From assembly GCA_964563125.1 (NCBI GenBank), contig CAZLVY010000036.1:1-22529 (forward strand): a stretch of DNA of 22,529 nt, written 5' to 3'. How positions within the stretch are numbered: position 1 is the first letter of the stretch; the number at the start of each line of letters is the position of its first letter. The stretch comes from UBA1368 sp964563125. Its GTDB lineage: Bacteria; Bacillota; Syntrophomonadia; Syntrophomonadales; Syntrophomonadaceae. The position numbers and the translations under genes were made by a program. This document shows positions 6,557 to 14,990 of the stretch, one piece after another. The notes beneath the pieces are model-generated. The model was not told the origin of the DNA and did not search any database. It saw nothing but the letters and a program-made list of their open reading frames with translations.

Positions 6557-7654
6557 ATGAAACTAAAATATATTAAGTTACCGATATTTATTCTTACATT
6601 GGCTATTATTCTGGCGGTCTATGGACTGTCTTATTATCCTCATCTGGTGGAACAATATTATTCCACAGGTTTTTATCCTAGCCTGGCCAGTGCCGTAAGT
6701 CTCATCTCTGCTTATATTCCCTTTTCATTTGCTGAATTTCTATTCATTGAAGTACTGGTTATCGTGCTTTATATGCTGGTCAGCAGGCTCTTTGCCTGGA
6801 AACGAACCGGCCGCGCCCCGGCATTGAAGCAGTTTATAATTAAACTCCTGCTGGTAGTCAGTGTGGTATATTGCCTTTTTATGGTTATGTGGGGTATTAA
6901 TTACCACCGCCAGTCTTTTGCTGTGATAGCAGACCTGGATACCTCTGCTGCTGCAGTGGAAGAACTTACGGATTTATGCGAAAACCTGGCTGACCGGGCC
7001 GGTACACTCAGAGGCCATATAGAAGAAGATGAAGCTGGGGTAATGATAATTAGCGGAGCCTGGGATATATTCCAGCGGGCTTCTAAAGGATATAATCAAG
7101 CCGCAGGACTGTATCCGGAGCTGGGCGGAAACTTCGGCATCCCTAAGGGAGTCGGATTCTCCGAAGTAATGGCCTGGACCGGTGTGTGGGGAATATACAG
7201 CCCCTTTACAGCGGAAGCCAATGTGAATACCATCCTTCCCCATGTGGCACTGCCTTATACCACCTGCCATGAAATGGCACATCAAAGGGGCTTTGCCCGT
7301 GAAGATGAGGCTAATTACATTGCCTGGCTGACATGCTCCCTGCACCCGGATGCTGACTTTCAGTACTCAGGCACGGTTATGGCCCTGAAGAGTTCCCTGC
7401 AGGCTCTGGCTGCTCATGACCTTGAAAGGGCACAGCTGATTGCAGATAATCTGGATCAAGGTGTAAAGCGTGATTTAATCGATATGCAGCAATTTTCCCT
7501 CCGTTATAATGGGCGTTTAGCCCGGGTAACTTCCAAAGTAAATGATACCTACCTGAAAGCTAATTCCCAGTCAGAAGGCATTTATAGTTATGGCCGTATG
7601 GTAGATCTATTAATCGCTGAACAGCGGCAAAAGCAACTCGACAGTAATCAATGA
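6557..7654 (+). CDS. DUF3810-like membrane protein with HExxH motif
   Basis: A 365-residue protein with three membrane segments (about 8-25, 57-78 and 93-112), then a large domain carrying HEMAH (238-242) and a downstream Glu251 in FAREDEANYIAW. This is the HExxH...E pattern of a zinc metallopeptidase. The arrangement fits the DUF3810 family, whose function is not established to my knowledge. The conserved GIPKGVGFSEVMAW stretch precedes the zinc motif. The start is uncertain: AAAGG (6536-6540) serves ATG 6541 too closely, and that codon opens only an 11-codon frame overlapping ATG 6557. It is convergent with the pseudouridine synthase. A substrate in or near the membrane is plausible but unproven. 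Confidence 0.75.
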   Translation: MKLKYIKLPIFILTLAIILAVYGLSYYPHLVEQYYSTGFYPSLASAVSLISAYIPFSFAEFLFIEVLVIVLYMLVSRLFAWKRTGRAPALKQFIIKLLLVVSVVYCLFMVMWGINYHRQSFAVIADLDTSAAAVEELTDLCENLADRAGTLRGHIEEDEAGVMIISGAWDIFQRASKGYNQAAGLYPELGGNFGIPKGVGFSEVMAWTGVWGIYSPFTAEANVNTILPHVALPYTTCHEMAHQRGFAREDEANYIAWLTCSLHPDADFQYSGTVMALKSSLQALAAHDLERAQLIADNLDQGVKRDLIDMQQFSLRYNGRLARVTSKVNDTYLKANSQSEGIYSYGRMVDLLIAEQRQKQLDSNQ

Positions 7655-7729
7655 ACACTACGACGATAAATAGTATATGTTATACTCTCTTATTTCTTCA
7701 CAATTTAATTGAAATTATGACAATGTTTA

Positions 7730-7770
7730 AGCAGGTAATTCCCCATCGGACCACTTATCTTCCTGCTATT
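7730..7770. terminator. weak hairpin between convergent genes
   Basis: AGCAGG (7730-7735) pairs with CCTGCT (7762-7767) across a 26-base loop, followed on the plus strand by ATTTTATTT. It sits between the two convergent stops. The long loop makes it a poor terminator. Confidence 0.25.
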
Positions 7771-8685
7771 TTATTTGAACAAGCGTGAGAACTTTTTGGG
7801 TACTTCGGTTTCAAAACGCATCTCTTCATTAGTTACCGGATGGCGAAAAGCCAAAACGTTGGCATGTAAAGCCAATCTCCCGATGGGATTGGTAGTTGCT
7901 CCGTATTTTTTATCACCTATTATACTGTGGCCTATATCTTTCATATGCACACGTATCTGATTTTTGCGGCCGGTTTCCAGATGCATTTCCAGCAGGGAGT
8001 ACCTGGCATTATCCATCAGTACTTTATAATGGGTTATGGCTTCCAGTCCCTCACCGGGTTTGGCAGCTGAATACATCAGTTTGGTTTTGGTCTCTAACAG
8101 CCAGGACTTTATGGTGCCTTCTTTTTGTCCCACCCGGCCTTCAACTACTGCAATATAGGCCCGCTCCACCATCAGCTCTTTCCAATTATCCTGGAATAGT
8201 TTTTTCACTTCTTCATTTTTGGCAAACAGCATGACCCCGGAAGTATCTCTGTCCAGCCGGTGCACAATAAATATGCGGTGTTCGGGATTGCTGATACGCA
8301 CATAATCGGTCAGCTGGTGATAGGCGGTATAGACTTTTTCCACATCAGTAGCTATGGTCAAAAGTCCGGCCGGCTTATCAATAACTATGATTTCCGCATC
8401 TTCATAAATAATATTTATACTTTTATGTGCCTCTTTATCTCTTACCAGTGCCCAGTTAACCACAACTTCCTGCCCCGCCTCCAGCAGATGATTATACTGG
8501 GTAACAACTTTACCATCCACCATTACCTGCCGGTGGGTCAGTAAGGATTTAATATTATTTCGGGCCTGGCCTGGCAGTGCTTCTATTAAAAATGTCATTA
8601 ATTCTGCCGGCTGTTCTGCCTGCAGCCGCGTCTCCCTCTCACCACCTTTTGCTTTACCCGTTTTTTTATTGCTATAGCTCGTCAT
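7771..8685 (-). CDS. RluA-family RNA pseudouridine synthase
   Basis: A 304-residue enzyme that isomerises specific uridines in RNA to pseudouridine. An S4-like RNA-binding domain occupies about residues 20-82 and the catalytic domain about 92-300. The signature HRLDRDTSG is at 142-150, with Asp145 the expected nucleophile. IDKPAG (102-107) and GRKNQIRVHM near 240 are also typical of the family. The first 20 residues are a basic extension. The start ATG has an AGGAGG site seven bases upstream. The exact RNA target (RluB/C/D-like or tRNA) cannot be told from sequence alone. It is transcribed alone and divergently from the ABC-F gene. Confidence 0.92.
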   Translation of the reverse strand: MTSYSNKKTGKAKGGERETRLQAEQPAELMTFLIEALPGQARNNIKSLLTHRQVMVDGKVVTQYNHLLEAGQEVVVNWALVRDKEAHKSINIIYEDAEIIVIDKPAGLLTIATDVEKVYTAYHQLTDYVRISNPEHRIFIVHRLDRDTSGVMLFAKNEEVKKLFQDNWKELMVERAYIAVVEGRVGQKEGTIKSWLLETKTKLMYSAAKPGEGLEAITHYKVLMDNARYSLLEMHLETGRKNQIRVHMKDIGHSIIGDKKYGATTNPIGRLALHANVLAFRHPVTNEEMRFETEVPKKFSRLFK

Positions 8686-8852
8686 ATTAACCTCCTGGTC
8701 TAAACTCTATATTTATTAGGGTGTTTTTTAGCATCTTGTTCCATTCTTTTCTCATGTTGCAGGAATTTTAGCCGCTTGTCAAATTAGCTGGTAACTTGTT
8801 GGCTGATCAGACCTTTCCGGCCCTAAATGCTCTCCGCCATCCCAACCGCTCC

Positions 8853-8880
8853 TTGACTGATTATTACAGTATGGTACAAT
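8853..8880 (+). promoter_or_regulatory. sigma-A promoter of the ABC-F gene
   Basis: TTGACT (8853-8858), a 16-bp spacer and TACAAT (8875-8880), with TGG just before the -10 giving an extended -10. The predicted leader is about 40 bases, too short for the peptide-dependent attenuators seen before some antibiotic-resistance ABC-F genes. Confidence 0.65.
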
Positions 8881-8928
8881 ATCGAAGTTGCATGTTACTT
8901 ATTATAGAAAGAACGGAATGGTATATAA

Positions 8929-10512
8929 ATGATAACAACCACTGGATTAACTCTGCGCTATGGAGTGCGCCCCTTATTTGAAGACGTGAATATTAAATTT
9001 ACCCCCGGCAACTGTTATGGCCTGATCGGTGCTAACGGCGCGGGTAAATCGACATTCTTAAAAATACTTTCGGAAGAAATTGACTCAACTTCCGGCTCGG
9101 TCCTAATTCCCAATGGTTTGCGCCTCTCGGTACTTAAACAGGATCATTCCGAATTCGATGAATTCGAAGTCATGCAAACCGTGCTGAAGGGTCATGCCCG
9201 TCTGTACGAAATTATGGAACAAAAAGAAATCCTTTATGCCAAGCCGGACTTTTCCGAAGCCGACGGGCTGCTGGTGGCAGAATTGGAAGGCGAATTTTCC
9301 GAACTAAACGGCTGGGAAGCCGAAGCGGAAGCCGCCATGCTGCTCAATGGTTTAGGCGTAGCGGAGGAACTTCATTATAAAAAAATGCAGGAATTAGACG
9401 GCAGCGATAAAGTTAAGGTCCTGATTGCTCAGGCTTTATTCGGTCACCCCGATATCCTGCTGATGGACGAACCTACCAACCATCTGGACATAGCCTCGAT
9501 TGCATGGCTGGAAGATTTTCTGGCTGATTTGGACAGCACTGTTATTGTGGTATCCCATGATCGTCATTTCTTAAACTGCGTCTGCACGCATATTGCTGAT
9601 ATCGATTACGGTAAAATCAAGCTTTATGCCGGCAATTACGATTTTTGGATGGAATCCAGCCAGCTTGCCCTGCAGCAGGCTAAAGACGCCAACAAAAAGA
9701 CCGAAGCCAAGATTAAAGAATTACAGGAATTCATTCAGCGCTTCAGCGCCAATGCTTCCAAATCCAAGCAGGCCACTTCCCGTAAACGGCAGCTGGATAA
9801 ACTGACTGTAGAGGACATTCAACCCTCTTCCCGCCGCTTGCCCTGGATCAACTTCAAAGCAGAGCGGGAGCTGGGCGGCAATGTACTGACAATAGAAAAC
9901 CTGAACAAAAGTAATAACGGCGAACCCCTTATAACCGATTTTAACCTGTTGGTAAATCCCGGCGATAAAATCGCTCTGGTCGGTCCTTATGAACAGACTA
10001 AATCAGCCTTACTGCAAATTTTAGCCGGCGAAATGATTGCTGACAGCGGTGAGGTCTCCTGGGGTCAATCTGCTTCGACGGCCTATTTCCCCAAAGATTA
10101 CTCGGAATACTTTGATTCCAAACTGAATCTGGTCGACTGGTTACGGCAGTATTCAACCAACCCGGATGAAACTTTTGTGCGGGGATTTCTGGGCCGTATG
10201 CTGTTCTCCGGCGAAGATTCACAGAAGCAGGCCAATGTGTTATCAGGAGGAGAACAAGTCCGCTGCATGTTCTCCCGCATGATGCTCTCCGGTGCCAATG
10301 TACTGCTATTTGATGAACCAACCAATCATCTGGATCTGGAAGCAATTACCGCCCTTAATAAAGGTTTAATAGGTTTTACCGGTGTCGTGATTCTGATTTC
10401 CCGCGACCACCAACTGGTACAGACGGTTGCCAACCGCATCATCGAAATCTCACCGGATGGCACTATTTATGACCGTTTAACCAGTTATGATGAGTATCTG
10501 GAAACTAAATAA
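8929..10512 (+). CDS. ABC-F ATPase with variant nucleotide sites
   Basis: A 527-residue soluble protein with two ABC domains and no membrane segments. The domains are joined by a charged helical linker (about 245-300), the ABC-F layout of ribosome-acting translation factors. Domain 1 has a normal Walker A GANGAGKST (34-42), Walker B LLMDEP and switch SHDR (209-212), but its signature is LDGSDK (156-161) instead of LSGGE/Q. Domain 2 has LSGGE (438-442) and DEPTNHLD, but its Walker A is GPYEQTKS (352-359) and its switch is SRDH (490-493). So each composite ATP site is altered. It most resembles the YbiT/YkpA group, where I believe a relaxed first signature is common. The ribosome site is modest (GAACGGA). 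It is a single-gene unit ended by the terminator at 10571. Confidence 0.88.
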   Translation: MITTTGLTLRYGVRPLFEDVNIKFTPGNCYGLIGANGAGKSTFLKILSEEIDSTSGSVLIPNGLRLSVLKQDHSEFDEFEVMQTVLKGHARLYEIMEQKEILYAKPDFSEADGLLVAELEGEFSELNGWEAEAEAAMLLNGLGVAEELHYKKMQELDGSDKVKVLIAQALFGHPDILLMDEPTNHLDIASIAWLEDFLADLDSTVIVVSHDRHFLNCVCTHIADIDYGKIKLYAGNYDFWMESSQLALQQAKDANKKTEAKIKELQEFIQRFSANASKSKQATSRKRQLDKLTVEDIQPSSRRLPWINFKAERELGGNVLTIENLNKSNNGEPLITDFNLLVNPGDKIALVGPYEQTKSALLQILAGEMIADSGEVSWGQSASTAYFPKDYSEYFDSKLNLVDWLRQYSTNPDETFVRGFLGRMLFSGEDSQKQANVLSGGEQVRCMFSRMMLSGANVLLFDEPTNHLDLEAITALNKGLIGFTGVVILISRDHQLVQTVANRIIEISPDGTIYDRLTSYDEYLETK

Positions 10513-10525
10513 GGTGGCAGAGCTT

Positions 10526-10542
10526 TTTACAAATATTGTAAA
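10526..10542. repeat. 17-bp interrupted palindrome
   Basis: TTTACAA-ATA-TTGTAAA just after the ABC-F stop. It is AT-only apart from two central C/G pairs, with no T-run, so an operator-like site is as likely as an RNA hairpin. Function unknown. Confidence 0.35.
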
Positions 10543-10570
10543 CAATTGTTGGCAGATATAAGCAAAAGTT

Positions 10571-10610
10571 GGCAGTGTTCTGAATTACAGAATGACTGCC
10601 GATTTTATTT
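10571..10610 (+). terminator. Rho-independent terminator after the ABC-F gene
   Basis: GGCAGT-G-TTCTG (10571-10582) pairs with CAGAA-TG-ACTGCC (10588-10600) around the loop AATTA. GATTTTATTT follows. It closes the ABC-F transcript ahead of the export operon. Confidence 0.65.
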
Positions 10611-10750
10611 CTAAACATTATTAAGTTCTGCTAAACATTTATTTATTTGTGGTTAAGTACCAACAAGATGGGTGCTATAGCCATTTCAATTTTCCCATTT
10701 GTGGAACATGCCCGCTAGCAGAAAAATTAAATATGAGACCAGCAAAGTGA

Positions 10751-10759
10751 TGATATAAT
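10751..10759 (+). promoter_or_regulatory. extended -10 promoter of the export operon
   Basis: TGATATAAT combines the TGn extension with a perfect TATAAT (10754-10759). No good -35 is seen at 16-18 bp. A start near 10766 leaves too little room for TTG 10771 and supports ATG 10798 as the permease start. Confidence 0.5.
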
Positions 10760-10797
10760 TAGATTAAATTTTGGTTAAAGCAGGTGTATTCCGGTTT

Positions 10798-13296
10798 ATG
10801 GGGATCATTATAAAATTCATCTTCAAAAATATTTGGGAGAAAAAACTCCGGACTCTGCTAGTGCTTTTTTCCATCTGCCTTTCTACCGCACTATTGTTTT
10901 CTTCCCTGGGCATATCTGATAATGTCGCTCAGGTATATCTCAAGCAGATTCGCGGCCAAATCGGCAGCGCTGAACTCACCATTTATGCCGGCAAAGATTC
11001 ACCTGCCAGATACTTCAGTCCCAACCGGGCTGAAATATATCGGGAACATCTGGAATATGTCATCGGTACGGCAACTGAGACCGGCCTGTATAAAGTCTCT
11101 CCCCGGGATCAGGTCCGGGTTAACCTGCAAGGTTACAAACTGGAAGACCTGCAGAAAATGAATCCCCTTACTTTTCAGGAAGAGTACGGCCTTTACCCTT
11201 TTAAAGGCAATAAAATTATAATAGGCCGCATAACTGCCGATGAGTATAAGCTAAAAGCCGGAGATAATCTGGATGTTAAAATAAATAACAACCTTTATCG
11301 CTTTACCATTGCCGCCATTGCAGCACCGGAAGGGATTCTGACTCCGGGCACCGACAGCTTCAGCTCTGTAGTACCGCGGGAAACTCTGACCTCTATTATA
11401 GGTGAGAAAGGCAAAGTATCTCAGATATTCATCAAAACCCGGGATTCCATCTTTATTGAGCAGGTAAAAGCTGATCTGACTGAACAATATAACCGTTATG
11501 AGGTAAGCCAGACCATCACCGACAGTGAATTGAAGCAATATACCGACGTTATACGCATGCCCTTTATGCTGATGCTGATGCTGGTAGTATTGATCAGTAT
11601 TTTTGTAATTTACACTGCCTTTAAAGTAATTGCCTTTGAACGTATGCCTATTATGGGAACCTTCAGAAGTGTCGGCGCCACCCAAAAAAGAATCAATTTC
11701 CTGCTGCTCAGTGAGAGTATCAGTTACGGGGTCATTGGCGGCGTTCTGGGCTGTCTGCTGGGAATTGGCCTCCTTTACGGTATGACCTTTTCCATGGCCA
11801 GCAGCCCCTGGGATCTTAATCCCCCTGAGGTGGAGCTGACTTATAATTATTTATATATAGGTATTTCCTTTGCTTCGGCAGTGGTTCTGTCCTTTTTCAG
11901 TTCTCTCATCCCGGTCATAAACATAGCAAAAGTCCCCCTGAGGGATATAATACTGAATACTTACACCAAGCATGACAACAAAAAATCCAACCGTGCTTTG
12001 CTGGCTTTCATTCTGCTGATATTAACTCTGCTTATTCCTCGCCTGGTACCGGAAAATTTAGCCGGTACTCTGAGTACTGTCGGCATCATCATCGCTACTA
12101 TAGCTATGATATGGCTGATTCCACGCATTACCGAATATTTCATCCTGCTTTATGAGCAGTTTTTCCCTCGTATTTTTGGCAATGAAGGAATACTGGCCTT
12201 AAAAAACATCCATGGCAATAAGGAGATGTTGAATAATATTACCCTGCTCACTATCGGACTGGCCAGCCTTCTGCTTATCAACACCATTAGTTATAGTGTC
12301 ACTCAGGAAGTGATGTACGCTTATAAGGACTTTAAAACCGATATCATGGCATACATTTCCAATGCTGACCGCAATTCGGAATATGAAATGAGATCTGTAA
12401 AAGGAGTGGATTCGATACTGGGTATCTACGAGGAGAGTCAGGTGGAAATAGCCGGCCTGCCCGATAAGATTGGTACTCTGTACGGAATTGACGGCAAGCG
12501 GATATCTGACTTTATGGATTTTCGTCTGCAGGGAAATGAAAATAAATTAATGGCAGAATTCTCCACCGGCAGGAATATAATCCCCAGCACCTTTCTAAAA
12601 AAGAAACTGGACCTTAAAACAGGTGATTATATTACTTTGAAAACTGAAAAGGGAGAAAAGAACTATAAAATAATAGGCTTTTCCAATACCATAATGAATA
12701 ATGGCAACACCGCATTAATACCTGATAAATATCTTAAAAGTGACTGGGGCTTAAAATACTATTCCGTATTGTGGATCAATGTATCAGGTGATCCGGAAGT
12801 CGTTAACCAGTCCTTGCAGGACAAATTCATGCGCCAGAATATGTTTAGTATTACTATGGATGAAATGGAGACCAACAATGAAAAGGCCAATTCTCAGATG
12901 TTTATACTCCTGCAGGGTTTTTCAATGGTGACCATGGTAATAGGAATATTTGGAGTTTTTAATAACTTTGTAGTCAGTCTTTTGACCCGCAAAAGATCTC
13001 TGGCGGTTTTTCGTTCTATTGGCATGAGCCAGAAGCAGATGGTTAAAGTGCTGCTGACTGAAGCCCTGGCCGGAGGACTCATTGCCGGATTTACCGGCAG
13101 CCTGGTGGGACTGATTTACCTTCTGCAAACCGGGTATATAATGTTTTCACTTAATCTCCCTATTAAGGTGCATTACCCACCCAAATTTTTTATTGCTGCT
13201 ATAATCGCTGGAGCAGCCATTGCTGTATTTGCAACACTCCTTCCATCCCGGCAGACTGCCAGGCTGGACATCGTCAAAGAACTGAAATATGAATAA
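10798..13296 (+). CDS. MacB/FtsX-type ABC transporter permease
   Basis: An 832-residue permease made of two FtsX-like halves. An N-terminal membrane segment (LRTLLVLFSICLSTALLF) is followed by an extracytoplasmic domain of about 210 residues and three membrane segments. A central pair of segments and another segment (NITLLTIGLASLLLINTISY) lead to a second extracytoplasmic domain and three more segments. The total of about ten matches large permeases of the DUF214/LolC/E-MacB superfamily. These couple cytoplasmic ATP hydrolysis to mechanical movement of substrates outside the membrane. The open frame begins at TTG 10771. ATG 10798 is preferred because AGCAGGTG lies upstream and the promoter start would leave no leader for TTG. 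The next gene follows almost at once. Substrate unknown. Confidence 0.88.
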   Translation: MGIIIKFIFKNIWEKKLRTLLVLFSICLSTALLFSSLGISDNVAQVYLKQIRGQIGSAELTIYAGKDSPARYFSPNRAEIYREHLEYVIGTATETGLYKVSPRDQVRVNLQGYKLEDLQKMNPLTFQEEYGLYPFKGNKIIIGRITADEYKLKAGDNLDVKINNNLYRFTIAAIAAPEGILTPGTDSFSSVVPRETLTSIIGEKGKVSQIFIKTRDSIFIEQVKADLTEQYNRYEVSQTITDSELKQYTDVIRMPFMLMLMLVVLISIFVIYTAFKVIAFERMPIMGTFRSVGATQKRINFLLLSESISYGVIGGVLGCLLGIGLLYGMTFSMASSPWDLNPPEVELTYNYLYIGISFASAVVLSFFSSLIPVINIAKVPLRDIILNTYTKHDNKKSNRALLAFILLILTLLIPRLVPENLAGTLSTVGIIIATIAMIWLIPRITEYFILLYEQFFPRIFGNEGILALKNIHGNKEMLNNITLLTIGLASLLLINTISYSVTQEVMYAYKDFKTDIMAYISNADRNSEYEMRSVKGVDSILGIYEESQVEIAGLPDKIGTLYGIDGKRISDFMDFRLQGNENKLMAEFSTGRNIIPSTFLKKKLDLKTGDYITLKTEKGEKNYKIIGFSNTIMNNGNTALIPDKYLKSDWGLKYYSVLWINVSGDPEVVNQSLQDKFMRQNMFSITMDEMETNNEKANSQMFILLQGFSMVTMVIGIFGVFNNFVVSLLTRKRSLAVFRSIGMSQKQMVKVLLTEALAGGLIAGFTGSLVGLIYLLQTGYIMFSLNLPIKVHYPPKFFIAAIIAGAAIAVFATLLPSRQTARLDIVKELKYE

Positions 13297-13312
13297 AGAA
13301 GGAGGGCCTAAT

Positions 13313-13990
13313 TTGGAACCTATCATTCAAGCTATTGACATATATAAGAAGTTCCAGCTGGGAGATCTGGAAATTGAGATTTTAGAAAACATTAATTTAT
13401 CCATTAATCTGGGCGAATTTGTCAGTTTGATGGGGCCCTCCGGCTCAGGTAAAAGCACTCTGCTGTATCTTTTAGGAGGACTGGACAAGCCCAGTTCCGG
13501 AACTATAAAGGTTAAAGGTCAGCAATTATCTGACATGGATGACAAGGAAGCCAGCCGCTTTCGCCGCCAGGAGATGGGCTTTATCTTCCAGTTTTATAAC
13601 CTGGTCCCTAATCTTAATATAGAAGACAATATTCTGCTGCCGGTACTGCTGGATGGTAAAAGCATCGGCAGATACCGGAGTAAGATGGATGATATTTTAA
13701 ATACCGTTGGTCTTTTGCACAGGAAGAAACATACTCCCCGCGAGCTTTCCGGCGGTGAACAGCAGCGGGTAGCTATAGCCCGGGCGCTCATGAATGATCC
13801 TGACATTATACTGGCCGATGAACCGGTGGGCAACCTGGACAGTAAAACCGGAACCGAGATTATGGAGCTGTTTAAAAGTATAAATACCGAACAGGGAAAA
13901 ACCATTTTACAGGTAACTCACTCACTGGAGATGGCAGGATACGGCAACCGTATCATTAGACTTAGAGACGGAAAGGTGTGGGAAGAATGA
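13313..13990 (+). CDS. LolD/MacB-type ABC transporter ATPase
   Basis: A 225-residue ATPase partner of the permease just upstream. It has Walker A GPSGSGKST, Q-loop FIFQFYNLVPNL, signature LSGGEQQR, Walker B IILADEP and H-loop QVTHS, all intact. The frame opens with ATG 13289, overlapping the permease stop by eight bases. However, the strong AAGGAGGG site (13299-13306) lies inside those first codons and points to TTG 13313 six bases later, which also aligns better with the start of LolD-like proteins. ATG 13289 remains possible. The stop overlaps the next gene's ATG as ATGA. ATPases of this clade drive lipoprotein, peptide or drug export through FtsX-fold permeases. Confidence 0.92.
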   Translation: MEPIIQAIDIYKKFQLGDLEIEILENINLSINLGEFVSLMGPSGSGKSTLLYLLGGLDKPSSGTIKVKGQQLSDMDDKEASRFRRQEMGFIFQFYNLVPNLNIEDNILLPVLLDGKSIGRYRSKMDDILNTVGLLHRKKHTPRELSGGEQQRVAIARALMNDPDIILADEPVGNLDSKTGTEIMELFKSINTEQGKTILQVTHSLEMAGYGNRIIRLRDGKVWEE

Positions 13991-14804
13991 AAAGAAATAT
14001 GAAATCAATTATGATTTTGCTGTTGATACTTCTGCTGACGGCTGCGGGCTGTAATAAGACTGAAACACCACCAGTGGCAGAACCGGCAGAAACAGACAAC
14101 CAGGTCGTCGAAGCCTTCGGCACAGTAGAAGTAAAAACCATCTCTGGTCTCACTGTTGATTTCCCGACTGCTGTAAAACAAGTTAATGTCCAGGACGGAG
14201 AGCTGTTAACTGCAGGACAGGTGCTTATTGTCCTTGATATGAGCAGCATTAATAACAGTATCAGGCAGCAGGAGTTCGAAGTGCAGAAACTGCAAAATGA
14301 ACTGCAAACTCAGCAGTTGTTATATGATAAGAGCCAAAAGGATCTGGAACGCAGAAAAGCATTGCTGGATGCCGGTGCTTTGACCCAAACCGAGTATGAA
14401 GAATATGAGCTGGCATTAATTCAGATTTCCAGTGATATGAAAAGTCTGGAGATTTCTATTGCCAAAGCAGAAGCTGAAAAGTCCCTAATAAAGAATCAAC
14501 TTAACAGCAAAAACTATCTGAGCGGCAATAACATCATTTCCCCATTCGAAAAAGTCTGGTGTCTGAAGTTAACTGCTATGAAGGAGACTCTATAAGTACT
14601 CCCCGGAGTTTGTTAAGTATTATGGATATGCAGAGCATGTATATTGAAGCTGAAATACCTGAGGAGTTTATCGGAGATATCAAGCTTAATGCGGAAGTAA
14701 TTATAGTGCCGGTAGCTGATTCCGACAAAAAATATCAGGGCCGGGTAACAAGTATTTATAACCTGGCTAAAAACCGTGACGGCGAGACTATTTCTATTCG
14801 TTAA
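13987..14804 (+). pseudogene. membrane-fusion lipoprotein, frameshifted and truncated
   Basis: The periplasmic-adaptor-like (HlyD/MacA-type) partner of the ABC exporter. From ATG 13987 it has a lipoprotein signal (LLLTAAGC), a biotinyl-lipoyl-like half near the N-terminus and a long coiled hairpin (about 85-180). The reading then reaches SPFEK at about 14540-14553 and runs off-frame to a stop at 14595. In the -1 frame the expected continuation appears: LVSEVNCYEGDSIST, then a beta-barrel start reaching a stop at 14804. One missing base near 14554 (for example a G after the A5 tract 14549-14553) restores the gene. Even then it is about 272 residues and stops inside the beta-barrel, where family members usually run well over 350. 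The break may be an assembly error, a real mutation or, less likely, programmed slippage. Confidence 0.8.
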
Positions 14805-14854
14805 ATTATAATTTACAATAGTACGAATTAGAGATATAATCGCAATCATCTAAA

Positions 14855-14909
14855 ACTGCCGGAATTTATCTCGAAATACTCTATCCCGGCAGTTGTATCC
14901 TGCTTTTTT
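14855..14909 (+). terminator. probable terminator of the export operon
   Basis: ACTGCCGG (14855-14862) pairs perfectly with CCGGCAGT (14886-14893) across a 23-base loop. A run of six T at 14904-14909 lies ten bases beyond the stem. The stem is good; the loop and T-run spacing are longer than usual. Confidence 0.5.
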
Positions 14910-14990
14910 CTTACCATTCATTGCTGCAAAACCAATCATCCTCAGCCAACCGGTGATTTAAGTTAATACTGAATAAAGGAGTTTTAAAAA

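Noticed and set aside
7775..8544. Plus-strand frames inside the pseudouridine synthase gene
   Set aside because: Antisense shadows with no ribosome sites or recognisable domains.
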